DNA of 13,771 nt from GCA-2862545 sp047609825 (GTDB lineage: Bacteria > Myxococcota_A > UBA796 > GCA-2862545). The stretch spans positions 1 to 13,771 of the forward strand of contig JBLFXJ010000217.1 of NCBI GenBank assembly GCA_047609825.1, given 5' to 3'. The notes below the pieces were generated by a model that was not told the origin of the DNA, did no database searches, and saw only the letters and a program-made list of their open reading frames with translations. Shown here piece after piece: positions 7,604 through 13,771 of the stretch (position 1 is the first letter of the stretch; each line of letters starts with the position of its first letter). Made by a program: the position numbers and the translations under genes.

Positions 7604-9487
7604 TCACAGGTACAGCATGCGCACGTCCTGGAGGAGTGCGGACAGGGTGAGGGTCCACGCGAGCGCGGGGTCGCCCGAGCGGTCGAGGGCGGCGGACCAC
7701 AGGGCCCAGGTGTCGTCGATCACAGGGTCATCCGGGGGCACGGGCTCGCTGAGCACCCGGGCGTGGAGCAGCGCGAGCTGATCACGGACCGCGGTCTCGT
7801 CCAGGGTGTCGGCCTCGACCTCCGTGAGCAGGTGGCGCGCCTCGGGCGGGACTCCGAAGTCCTCCCGCACCACGAACGCCGCCGCCTCGGACGCGAACTT
7901 GCGCATCACGAGCAGCTTGGTGGGGGTGGCGGTGTGGGTGGGCCGGCGGACCGACATGCTGTCGATGCCGCCGGACATCGCCCGGAATCCGTACACGTCG
8001 CTCACCGCGAGGTCGGCCTTGATCCAGCACAGGGGCTCGCAGCCGCCCTGGTCGGGACGCACGAACCACTCGAACCCGGTGAGATCGGCGATCACCCTGC
8101 GGTATTGCTCGGGACGGATGGTGAGCAGCCCGGGCACCCGATGCTCCGGGTCCGGCGTGAGCGCGCGGGCGGCGCCGAACTCCGGCGACAGCACGATGTG
8201 GCGTACCAGCGCCTTCGCCCGGAAGTCTGCGTCGCGGAGCACGTCTGTGAGCGCGGCTACGGTCTCCAGGGGCACGGCGTCGCGGTCGGTCTGGGTGAGC
8301 CAGCCGTAGAAGGTTCGGGCCGTGCACTGGGCAAACCGAGGGTCGTCCGCGATCAGCTGGCCCAGGTCCTCCAGGGTCTCCCCGGTCTGCCCGTAATAGG
8401 ACGGCGGGCGCAGGTCCCACTGCTCCCAGTCGTCCTCCATCGATGGCACGTACAGGTTGATCGGGTAGCAGTGGTCTTCGGGCACGCGGTCGAATGGCGG
8501 CGGCTCCCCGAGATCGGCATCCCAGTGGCACCCGCGCGAGTAGCCTCGTTGAACGCCGACGCCGGTGAGCTGGCCCTTCCACCCGAAGAAGAATGCCGCC
8601 AGCGGGTCGAGCGCCTGGTGGCAGCCGACGCAGGTGGGGATCGACCGCACCGCGTGGGCGACGGCGAACTCATCGGAGATGTCGATGCCGCCCTCCACCA
8701 CGATGTCGCGGGTGGCGAAGTCGGCGCACAGCAGGGCGTCGGCGATGAAGTTGGCGCGGCCGCGGTGGAAGTTGCTCCCATTGCTCACGTGGTGGCGCCA
8801 CAGCTCCGACGAGCTGAGCACGCCGGCCTGGGGCCGACCGTCCGCCCAGCGGGTGGGCTGCCACTCCGGACCGTCGGGGTCGTAGTCCAGCCCGTAGACC
8901 AGTGCGACGACGGGGTCGGCGAGCATCCAGTCCGCGGTGACGATCTCTGTATAGGGCCGATCTTCGAGCACAACCCGCTCAACCAGCCGCAGAGGCTCAT
9001 CGGTGGTGGCGGCGTGGATCCGCCACACCGGCACGTCGCGCAGCGGTCCGTAGCGGGGGAGCTGGCTGTCGGTGTCGGCCCGCACCTGGAGGTGCTCCGC
9101 GTGCAGGTCGCGCACGGTCTCGCCGAACTCCGGCGTCTCGAGCCAGGCATCCACCAGGGCCACTACGGCGCGGGGGTCGGCGGCCACCTGGTCCAGCTCC
9201 TCCAGGGTGGGCCGAGCGCCGCGCAGCACCACCGACACCCGGGTGAGGTGGTCGATCGGGCTCAGGCGCTCCAGCTGCAGGTCCACCGGAGGCGTGGTCG
9301 TGGAGGTCGTCAGGGTCGTGGCAGGGGTGGGTGCCGAGGTAGCAGCGGTCACGGATGCCGGCCGGTGCCGGTCCTGCGGCAGCGGGGAGCACCCGAGCAG
9401 ACCCATGAGGAGGCCGATCTGCGTTCGGAGGTTGTGTGCGATCGGTCCTCCCCGGCACAAGGGCTCGTCGGTGATGCTGCGGATCAT
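7604..9487 (-). CDS. DUF1588/DUF1549-like c-type cytochrome lipoprotein
   Basis: A protein of 627 residues from ATG at 9487. A lipobox LLGC at Cys33 is followed by a Thr/Pro tether (about 43-67). Residues about 75-135 (PIDHLTRVSVVLRGARPTLE) resemble the start of DUF1549/DUF1800-type proteins. GVLSSSELWRHH, then HRGRANFIADALLC, then CVGCHQALDPLA (286-297) match the DUF1588 pattern, with CVGCH as a haem c site. Members of this group occur next to DUF1501 genes; their substrate is unknown. The start is uncertain: ATG 9487 gives a 32-residue leader with a weak AGGG site, while in-frame TTG 9460 gives a more typical 23-residue leader. Longer in-frame extensions cross the divergent promoter region and lack sense. 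It is the first gene of the minus-strand cluster. Confidence 0.8.
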   Translation of the reverse strand: MIRSITDEPLCRGGPIAHNLRTQIGLLMGLLGCSPLPQDRHRPASVTAATSAPTPATTLTTSTTTPPVDLQLERLSPIDHLTRVSVVLRGARPTLEELDQVAADPRAVVALVDAWLETPEFGETVRDLHAEHLQVRADTDSQLPRYGPLRDVPVWRIHAATTDEPLRLVERVVLEDRPYTEIVTADWMLADPVVALVYGLDYDPDGPEWQPTRWADGRPQAGVLSSSELWRHHVSNGSNFHRGRANFIADALLCADFATRDIVVEGGIDISDEFAVAHAVRSIPTCVGCHQALDPLAAFFFGWKGQLTGVGVQRGYSRGCHWDADLGEPPPFDRVPEDHCYPINLYVPSMEDDWEQWDLRPPSYYGQTGETLEDLGQLIADDPRFAQCTARTFYGWLTQTDRDAVPLETVAALTDVLRDADFRAKALVRHIVLSPEFGAARALTPDPEHRVPGLLTIRPEQYRRVIADLTGFEWFVRPDQGGCEPLCWIKADLAVSDVYGFRAMSGGIDSMSVRRPTHTATPTKLLVMRKFASEAAAFVVREDFGVPPEARHLLTEVEADTLDETAVRDQLALLHARVLSEPVPPDDPVIDDTWALWSAALDRSGDPALAWTLTLSALLQDVRMLYL

Positions 9488-9585
9488 ACCTGAGACCCTG
9501 CATTTCCGCATGTTGCGAGGAAACTGACAGCTTACGCGTCGTCGAACCTGTGACATGGTCAGGAACCCCCCGGCAGGAAACTGCG
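9488..9585. promoter_or_regulatory. Divergent intergenic region with imperfect palindrome
   Basis: These 98 nt separate the minus-strand cluster (ATG 9487) from the plus-strand group (ATG 9586) and must hold both promoters if the starts are right. I see no convincing -35/-10 pair. An imperfect palindrome lies at 9503-9523: left arm TTTCCGCA, centre TGT, right arm TGCGAGGAAA, where the arms match except for a 2-nt insertion. It ends about 16 nt before the 9487 start and is a candidate operator. The 9-mer AGGAAACTG occurs at 9518-9526 and again at 9575-9583, the second copy being the ribosome binding site of the plus gene. Confidence 0.35.
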
Positions 9586-10554
9586 ATGCGACGCGACACC
9601 TTCCAGGCACTGCTGAGCGAGCTGGATGACGGCGCGCACTCTTCAGGTACGCTCTCCGCCCGGTTCGGCCTGGCCGAGGGGCCCGTGGCGGTGTTGCTCG
9701 AGGGTCTGGCCGAGCGGGGTGTGTTGCTCGAGCTGATGCCGGGCCTGTACATGCGCACGCCCAGGGGCACCACGCAGCATGGGGAGGATGCGCCGATCGA
9801 CCCCACCGAGATCGCGACCGTGCATGAAGCGGTGGCGCCGGATGGCTGGGGTGAGGCCGACGCACCCACGTTGGTCGAGGAGGACTTCTTCCCGCCGGGT
9901 GCAGGCATCATGCTGGTGGACTCGCCGGACGCGCCGTCTGCCGGAGGCTTGTCGCCACGGGACACTCCGACCCCGCCAGCATTGCCAGACGATGTGCCGG
10001 TGGTGGGAGAGCTTCCGCCGCCGGGCGCCTCGTACCCCGCACCCCCCGGTCGTCGCTCATCCCGCTCGCCGGGTGGGTCCACCGGGAGTCCCGCGCCCGT
10101 GGTCCAAGCCCCGCGTATCCCTGTGCCAACGCCGGCGAATGTCGACCCGTTTCGCCCGATCGTGCCGCCCCGATCGGGGGCTGGCGCGACGTCGCCCTAC
10201 CGGAAGAACGCGCCGTCGACACCGATCGGCGTGCTCAACCCGGCCTCGCCGCCGCCAGCCGGCGCGCACGGTCGCCCGGTCGGCCAGCGCGATACCCCGC
10301 TGGAGATCGAGCGGTCGAACGCGCCAAAGTCCCCGGCTCCCCGGCGTCTCGAGCCCATGTCGGTGGATCCCAGCCGGATGTCGTGGGATCGCCAAGGCGC
10401 CGTGCGCCGTGCCACGTGGACGCCTCCGCCCGAACGGCATGGCGCGATGCGGAAGGCCGACTCCTCGCGGCTGGTGCTGTTGGCTGGGGTCGCCGTGGTG
10501 TGCGGCACGCTCGGCATGCTGCTCGCCATCAGCGCGTTGGTCATGCTCGGCTGA
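9586..10554 (+). CDS. Winged-helix-like protein with Pro-rich linker and C-terminal membrane anchor
   Basis: A 322-residue protein with no named family I recognise. Residues 1-60 look like a winged-helix or helix-turn-helix module: RRDTFQALLSELDDG, then a predicted recognition-helix region SGTLSARFGLAEGPVAVLLEGLAERGVLLEL. Residues about 85-290 are rich in Pro, Ser and Arg and probably disordered. Residues about 296-321 form one strongly hydrophobic segment, with a single residue after it, so the protein is probably tail-anchored with its N-terminus in the cytoplasm. ATG at 9586 has AGGAA 7 nt upstream. An in-frame GTG at 9550 would add 12 residues without a better ribosome binding site. It faces the large cluster and precedes the ASST pair by 41 nt, which makes it a candidate local regulator. 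The DNA-binding role is inferred from pattern only. Confidence 0.75.
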   Translation: MRRDTFQALLSELDDGAHSSGTLSARFGLAEGPVAVLLEGLAERGVLLELMPGLYMRTPRGTTQHGEDAPIDPTEIATVHEAVAPDGWGEADAPTLVEEDFFPPGAGIMLVDSPDAPSAGGLSPRDTPTPPALPDDVPVVGELPPPGASYPAPPGRRSSRSPGGSTGSPAPVVQAPRIPVPTPANVDPFRPIVPPRSGAGATSPYRKNAPSTPIGVLNPASPPPAGAHGRPVGQRDTPLEIERSNAPKSPAPRRLEPMSVDPSRMSWDRQGAVRRATWTPPPERHGAMRKADSSRLVLLAGVAVVCGTLGMLLAISALVMLG

Positions 10555-10577
10555 CGGACGTCGCGGGCGCTGCCCGG

Positions 10578-10596
10578 TCCGGCTACTGTGGCCGGA
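10578..10596 (+). promoter_or_regulatory. Hairpin and TANNNT element directly before the first ASST start
   Basis: TCCGGC (10578-10583) and GCCGGA (10591-10596) form a perfect 6-bp stem around a 7-nt loop, and the second arm ends in the A of the ATG. The loop contains TACTGT (10584-10589), which fits a TANNNT -10 element 6 nt before the A of ATG, the layout of leaderless transcripts. No Shine-Dalgarno sequence is seen before this ATG. No clear -35 lies 17 nt upstream. It may be a leaderless promoter, a structure hiding the start, or chance. Confidence 0.3.
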
Positions 10597-12056
10597 TGCG
10601 GTTGCTCTGCGTGATGCTGGTGGTCGGCTGCGGCGACAAGACCCGGTCGGACTCAGGGGGCGGCGGGGCGACGGCACCGGCCGACACGTCCACCGCCCCA
10701 CTCCCGGAGCCGGGCACCCTCGAGCTGGTCGCCACCCCGTCGGGCACCCTCGTCACCCGGTGGGAGCTGGTGGTGTTGGCGGCTGAGCCGTTGCTGCCCA
10801 CGGTCACCTGCACGGCTGCAGAGGACCGCGAGGAGCACTTCGTGTTCGCCGCCGCTGAGCTTACGCGACGGGCCAGCTTCGACGTGGGCGGGCTGCTCGC
10901 CAACACCCAGTACACCTGCTCGGCCACGGCGGATGGACTGGTGGGCAGCACCCGGTTCACCACCGAGCCTCTCCCCGACCACCTGCCACAGCTGGTCCCC
11001 TCCGGCGCGCCCGGGCCGTCCATGGCCAGCGGCTATCTGGTGTTCAACACCTGGCGGTTCGGGGTGAGCAATGGGCAGCAGCTGGTGGTGACCGATCCGC
11101 AGGGTCGGGTGCGGTGGTACGCGGCCGCACCCGACGCGAGCCAGGTGGACGTGGACGTGTCGTTCGTCGGCGACGGCTTCCTCGCCGCAGGGGGCACCAC
11201 GCTGCCCCCGACCAAGTGGGGCCTGGACGGCAGCGTCGTGTGGCAGTCGGCCTTCCATGAGCCCATCGGCTGGCACCACGACGTGCGGCTCGCAGGCGAC
11301 GGCATCGTCGCCCTCACCCACCGCGACAACACCTACGCCGACGTGACCTTTCGCGGGTTTGGCCTGGAGCTGCGGCGCCCGTGGTCCGACGAGGTGCTGT
11401 GGACCTGGGACAGCCAGCAGGGGGTCGATGCGGGCACGCTGCCTCCCGTGGGTGGCGAGGGCCAGGACGCATGGCACCCCAACGCCATCACCTGGCTGCC
11501 GGACGACCCCTCCGGGCCGGCGTACTGGGTGAACCTGAAGTACGAAGACCAGATCGTGCGGCTCGAGCCCGGAACCGGCACGCTCACGGAGCGCATCGGC
11601 CACGGCGGCGACTACACGCTGATCGACCCGCTGGGGCTCGGCTGGTTCTATGGGCACCACGATCCGGAGCTCACCACCGACCACCTGCTGGTGTTCGACA
11701 ACGGTGTGGGTCGCCCGGGCGACCGCTACTCCCGGGTGGTCGGCTACGACGTGGACATGGTGGCGCGCACGCTCACCGCCACCTGGGAGTGGACCGAGCC
11801 GGGGTGGTATGACCCGCTGTTCGGCGACGCCGACACCCTGCCCGATGGGCATGTGCTGGTGGACAAGGGGCGGTGCAAGGACTGCAACGACCCGCTCGGC
11901 GGCGATGACCGGGTGTGGTCGATCATCGAGCTCGATCCTGCGACTCAGACCGTCGTATACCGCCTCGACTCGGCTGTTCCGGACCAGTCCTCTTACCGGG
12001 CGGACCGCATCGATGGCTGCGCGCTGTTCGCCAACACGCGGTACTGCGTTCCATGA
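10596..12056 (+). CDS. Arylsulfotransferase (ASST)-like lipoprotein, first paralogue
   Basis: A 486-residue lipoprotein (lipobox VVGC, Cys12) with a Gly/Thr/Ala/Pro tether, an Ig/FN3-like domain at about 38-125, and a beta-propeller-type ASST region at about 135-470. ASSTs of the AssT type move sulfate between phenols in the periplasm through a sulfated His. Sites matching the AssT active site are WHHD (226-229), AWHPNAI (292-298) with His294, and GHHDPELTTDHLLVFDNG (353-370), where the second His is the likely sulfated residue. The catalytic Arg position appears to be Lys315 (NLKYEDQ), while the next gene has Arg. CKDC (427-430), Cys475 and Cys484 may form disulfides. The start is ATG 10596, chosen for the lipobox although no ribosome binding site is seen. 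It may have altered activity or a purely binding role. Confidence 0.85.
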   Translation: MRLLCVMLVVGCGDKTRSDSGGGGATAPADTSTAPLPEPGTLELVATPSGTLVTRWELVVLAAEPLLPTVTCTAAEDREEHFVFAAAELTRRASFDVGGLLANTQYTCSATADGLVGSTRFTTEPLPDHLPQLVPSGAPGPSMASGYLVFNTWRFGVSNGQQLVVTDPQGRVRWYAAAPDASQVDVDVSFVGDGFLAAGGTTLPPTKWGLDGSVVWQSAFHEPIGWHHDVRLAGDGIVALTHRDNTYADVTFRGFGLELRRPWSDEVLWTWDSQQGVDAGTLPPVGGEGQDAWHPNAITWLPDDPSGPAYWVNLKYEDQIVRLEPGTGTLTERIGHGGDYTLIDPLGLGWFYGHHDPELTTDHLLVFDNGVGRPGDRYSRVVGYDVDMVARTLTATWEWTEPGWYDPLFGDADTLPDGHVLVDKGRCKDCNDPLGGDDRVWSIIELDPATQTVVYRLDSAVPDQSSYRADRIDGCALFANTRYCVP

Positions 12057-13480
12057 TTGTGTGGGCCTTACTGCTTGGGTGCTCCGGACCGGTGTCGGCC
12101 GACAGCGCAGGTCCGCCATTGACTACAGAGACAGCACCTCCGATCACGCCCCCGATACTGACGGTGAGTACCACTGAGGGGGGCACCGCCAGCCTCACGG
12201 TGGATGCCGTGATCCCGACGGTGGTGCGGGTGGACTGGTCCGGGGCCGACCAGGCGTGGGCGGTCACCCCCTACGGCGCGACCCCGGTGGACCGCACAGG
12301 CCGGTTCGCGGTGCTCGGCCTGCCCCATGGGGCGACGGTGCCGGTGGAGGTGGTGCTCGACCGCGGCGGCACCCTCACGACGCTCGACCTGGGCGCGGTG
12401 ACCCTCGACCCGGCGCCGGACCCGCTGCCCGAGTGGACGATCACGGTGTTCGACGCCGATCGGAGCGAGGTGGTCGGCAAGCACCTGCTGGTGGCGATCC
12501 AGGGCAACGCGGCAAACCACGCGTTCATCATGGACGATGCCGGTGCGTACGTCTGGACCCACACCTCCGACCCGCACCCGTACAAGATCACCCGGGCCCG
12601 CTGGTCCCACGACCGACGGGCGGTGGTGTTCTCGCAATACGACCGCAGCCGGTCCACCGACATCGGCCAGATCGTGCGGGTGCCTCTCGATGGCAGCCCG
12701 CGCGTCGACACCCGGGCGCCGCTGCAGCACCACGACTTCGTGGAGCACGACGACGGCACCTATGCCTGGCTGACGTTCGCGATCGAGGACCGGGAGGTGG
12801 AGAACCGTGGCGTGCTCCCGGTGGTGGGCGACGGGGTGCGCACGGGCCCGCAGGGAGCGGTGGACGACCAGGCGAGCACTCAGATGTTCCGGTTCCTCGA
12901 CGACTGGGGGCCGGCGCCCTGGTGGACCTGCGCGCACTTCGAACTGGATGAGTGGATCCCCGGCGGGCACGACTGGAACCACACGAACTCTATCGCCTGG
13001 GAGCCGGTGGAGGACGCCTGGTATGTGATGTCGCGGCACATGGACACGATGGTGAAGATCGACCGGTCCACCGGCGCGCTGCTGTGGACGCTGTCGGGCC
13101 CATTCTCCGACTTCGCCATGCCGGATGGTGGGTTCCATCACGCGCACTTCAGCCAGGTGCTCGGCCCGGACCACCTGCTGGTGTTCGACAACGACCTGCA
13201 CACCGGCGAGACGGCCCGGGTTGTGGAGTACCGGCTGGATGCGGGGACGGGGACGGCGGAGGTGCTGTGGGAGCAGCTGGATCCGGAGGGCGAGGTGACT
13301 GGGTACCTCGGGGATGCGCAGCGGTTGCCGGGGGGGAACACGTTGATCGTGTGGTCGCCGAATGGACGGGTGGAGGAGTTTACGGCTGACGGGGAGCGGG
13401 TTTGGCAGGGGCGTGTGCCGGATGGAACTGTGGTGGGGCGTGTGGAGTTGGTGGACGATTTGTATGCTGGGTGGCGGTGA
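12053..13480 (+). CDS. Arylsulfotransferase (ASST)-like lipoprotein, second paralogue
   Basis: A 475-residue ASST-like lipoprotein overlapping the previous gene as ATGA. The signal peptide is extremely short and uncharged (MIVWALLLGC, Cys10). An in-frame CTG three codons upstream would add Met-Arg-Ser, but there is no ATG/GTG/TTG nearby. After a Pro/Thr tether comes an all-beta N-terminal domain (about 33-120), then the ASST propeller. All four AssT-type active-site positions are visible: QHHD (225-228), GHDWNHTNSIAW with His310, MSRHMDTMVKID with Arg328, and FHHAHFSQ followed by LLVFDND, where His363 is the likely sulfated His. It is therefore the more probable active sulfotransferase of the pair. 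Codon choice changes in the last 80 or so codons from C-ending to G- or T-ending codons, and a G7 run sits at 13330-13336. The reading frame stays intact to TGA. Confidence 0.88.
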   Translation: MIVWALLLGCSGPVSADSAGPPLTTETAPPITPPILTVSTTEGGTASLTVDAVIPTVVRVDWSGADQAWAVTPYGATPVDRTGRFAVLGLPHGATVPVEVVLDRGGTLTTLDLGAVTLDPAPDPLPEWTITVFDADRSEVVGKHLLVAIQGNAANHAFIMDDAGAYVWTHTSDPHPYKITRARWSHDRRAVVFSQYDRSRSTDIGQIVRVPLDGSPRVDTRAPLQHHDFVEHDDGTYAWLTFAIEDREVENRGVLPVVGDGVRTGPQGAVDDQASTQMFRFLDDWGPAPWWTCAHFELDEWIPGGHDWNHTNSIAWEPVEDAWYVMSRHMDTMVKIDRSTGALLWTLSGPFSDFAMPDGGFHHAHFSQVLGPDHLLVFDNDLHTGETARVVEYRLDAGTGTAEVLWEQLDPEGEVTGYLGDAQRLPGGNTLIVWSPNGRVEEFTADGERVWQGRVPDGTVVGRVELVDDLYAGWR

Positions 13481-13490
13481 ACTTGTGGTT

Positions 13491-13591
13491 CTTGGTGGAT
13501 CTTGTCGGGGCGTTTGAGCGGGTCGGTGGATCTGGGTTCGGGCGGGATTGGTGACGGCGGTGGATCTGGGTTCGGGCGGGTTCGGTGAGGC
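13491..13591. repeat. Tandem direct repeat, period about 34 bp
   Basis: Two copies share a perfect 23-bp core at 13524-13546 and 13558-13580, beginning cggtggatctggg and ending cgggcggg, 34 bp apart; their tails are similar but not identical. A degenerate third copy starts at about 13491 with ttggtggatctt. Each full core has three GGG tracts (tctGGGttcGGGcGGG). It lies just after the second ASST gene and is probably noncoding. Confidence 0.75.
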
Positions 13592-13750
13592 CGCTGGTGG
13601 TGGTGGCTGACAGATCGTGGTCCGGACGTGTACAGGGAGAGCCGGTGCCTACTGGCGGAATGTGTCAATGGACTTGGCACAGATTGGAAGAAAATACTCT
13701 GGGGTTGCGGATCCACGGTGGGGGCTTCCCTCGAGCAGGAGGACAGGCCT

Positions 13751-13771
13751 TTGAAGGTCATGGACCGGCCT
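13751..13771 (+). CDS. Possible start of a further gene, cut by the right edge
   Basis: AGGAGG at 13737-13742 is a textbook Shine-Dalgarno sequence, 8 nt before a TTG at 13751. An in-frame ATG follows at 13760. Only seven codons are visible (reading MKVMDRP), so coding cannot be tested. The AT-richer island at 13655-13700 could hold its promoter. Confidence 0.3.

Larger units (their letters stand above)
13481..13771. other. Downstream stretch of 291 bases without a complete gene
   Basis: No complete gene is supported here. From 13481 to about 13620 the plus strand is very rich in G and T and poor in C, and includes a tandem repeat. From about 13655 to 13700 the sequence becomes notably AT-richer than anything else in the window. 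TTGGCA (13674-13679) and TACTCT (13695-13700) are separated by only 15 nt, which makes a poor promoter. No hairpin with a T-tract follows the ASST stop. The last 35 nt contain a good ribosome binding site. Confidence 0.6.

Noticed and set aside
7763..9493. 576-codon open frame on the plus strand opposite the cytochrome lipoprotein
   Set aside because: It is the antisense shadow expected at this GC content, has no recognisable motif, and lies opposite a gene with lipobox and CVGCH.
10383..10595. Upstream extension of the first ASST frame
   Set aside because: It overlaps the conserved membrane segment of the previous gene in another frame and would bury the lipobox.
13675..13690. Possible sigma-54 promoter at TGGCAC
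   Set aside because: The -24 like TGGCAC is present, but the GC expected 12 nt later is AA, so the second element is missing.
13138..13761. 207-codon minus-strand frame over the ASST end and the tandem repeat
   Set aside because: It overlaps conserved ASST sequence for over half its length, and its Pro/Arg-rich rest only translates the repeat region.
1..13771. CRISPR arrays, tRNA or rRNA genes, insertion sequences
   Set aside because: I saw no regularly spaced repeats with unique spacers, no cloverleaf or rRNA signatures, and no transposase or terminal inverted repeats.

Overview
The window is very GC-rich and densely coded. It carries eleven supported genes (one cut by the left edge) and a possible twelfth beginning at the right edge. 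Six products start with a lipoprotein signal peptide. DUF1566 modules, a DUF1501 protein beside a DUF1588-like c-type cytochrome lipoprotein, L-domain-like solenoid repeats and Ser/Thr/Pro tethers together suggest a Gram-negative bacterium of Myxococcota type. This is inference from gene style; there is no rRNA or other marker, and Planctomycetota or a related phylum is possible.

Layout. Positions 3-1052 (+) hold the 3' part of a gene with two DUF1566 (Lcl C-terminal) modules. It runs convergently into a seven-gene minus-strand cluster read from 9487 down to 1069. In transcription order this encodes a c-type cytochrome lipoprotein, a Tat-type DUF1501 protein, a lipoprotein fusing a cytochrome c domain to about twenty L-domain-like repeats, a purple-acid-phosphatase-like lipoprotein, a small Cys-rich lipoprotein, phosphatidylserine decarboxylase (psd) and a GNAT acetyltransferase. 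Gaps are 5, -4, 25, 56, 17 and 1 nt, so one long operon with translational coupling is likely.

A 98-nt divergent intergenic region (9488-9585) separates this cluster from a plus-strand group. That group is a protein with an apparent winged-helix N-terminus, a long Pro-rich linker and a C-terminal membrane anchor, followed by two tandem, overlapping arylsulfotransferase (ASST)-like lipoproteins. The second keeps all four ASST active-site positions; the first appears to have Lys in place of the catalytic Arg. The last 291 bases have no complete gene. They hold a roughly 34-bp tandem repeat in a strongly G/T-skewed stretch, then an AT-richer island and a good ribosome binding site in front of a possible new gene.

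How the genes may work together (inference): most products are predicted on the periplasmic or outer-membrane side. They combine haem-bearing lipoproteins with three enzyme types that handle phosphate or sulfate esters (DUF1501 of the alkaline phosphatase superfamily, a purple acid phosphatase and ASSTs). The membrane-tethered winged-helix protein at the divergent promoter is the obvious candidate regulator. This combination is the best candidate here for an undescribed system, but no substrate can be read from the sequence.
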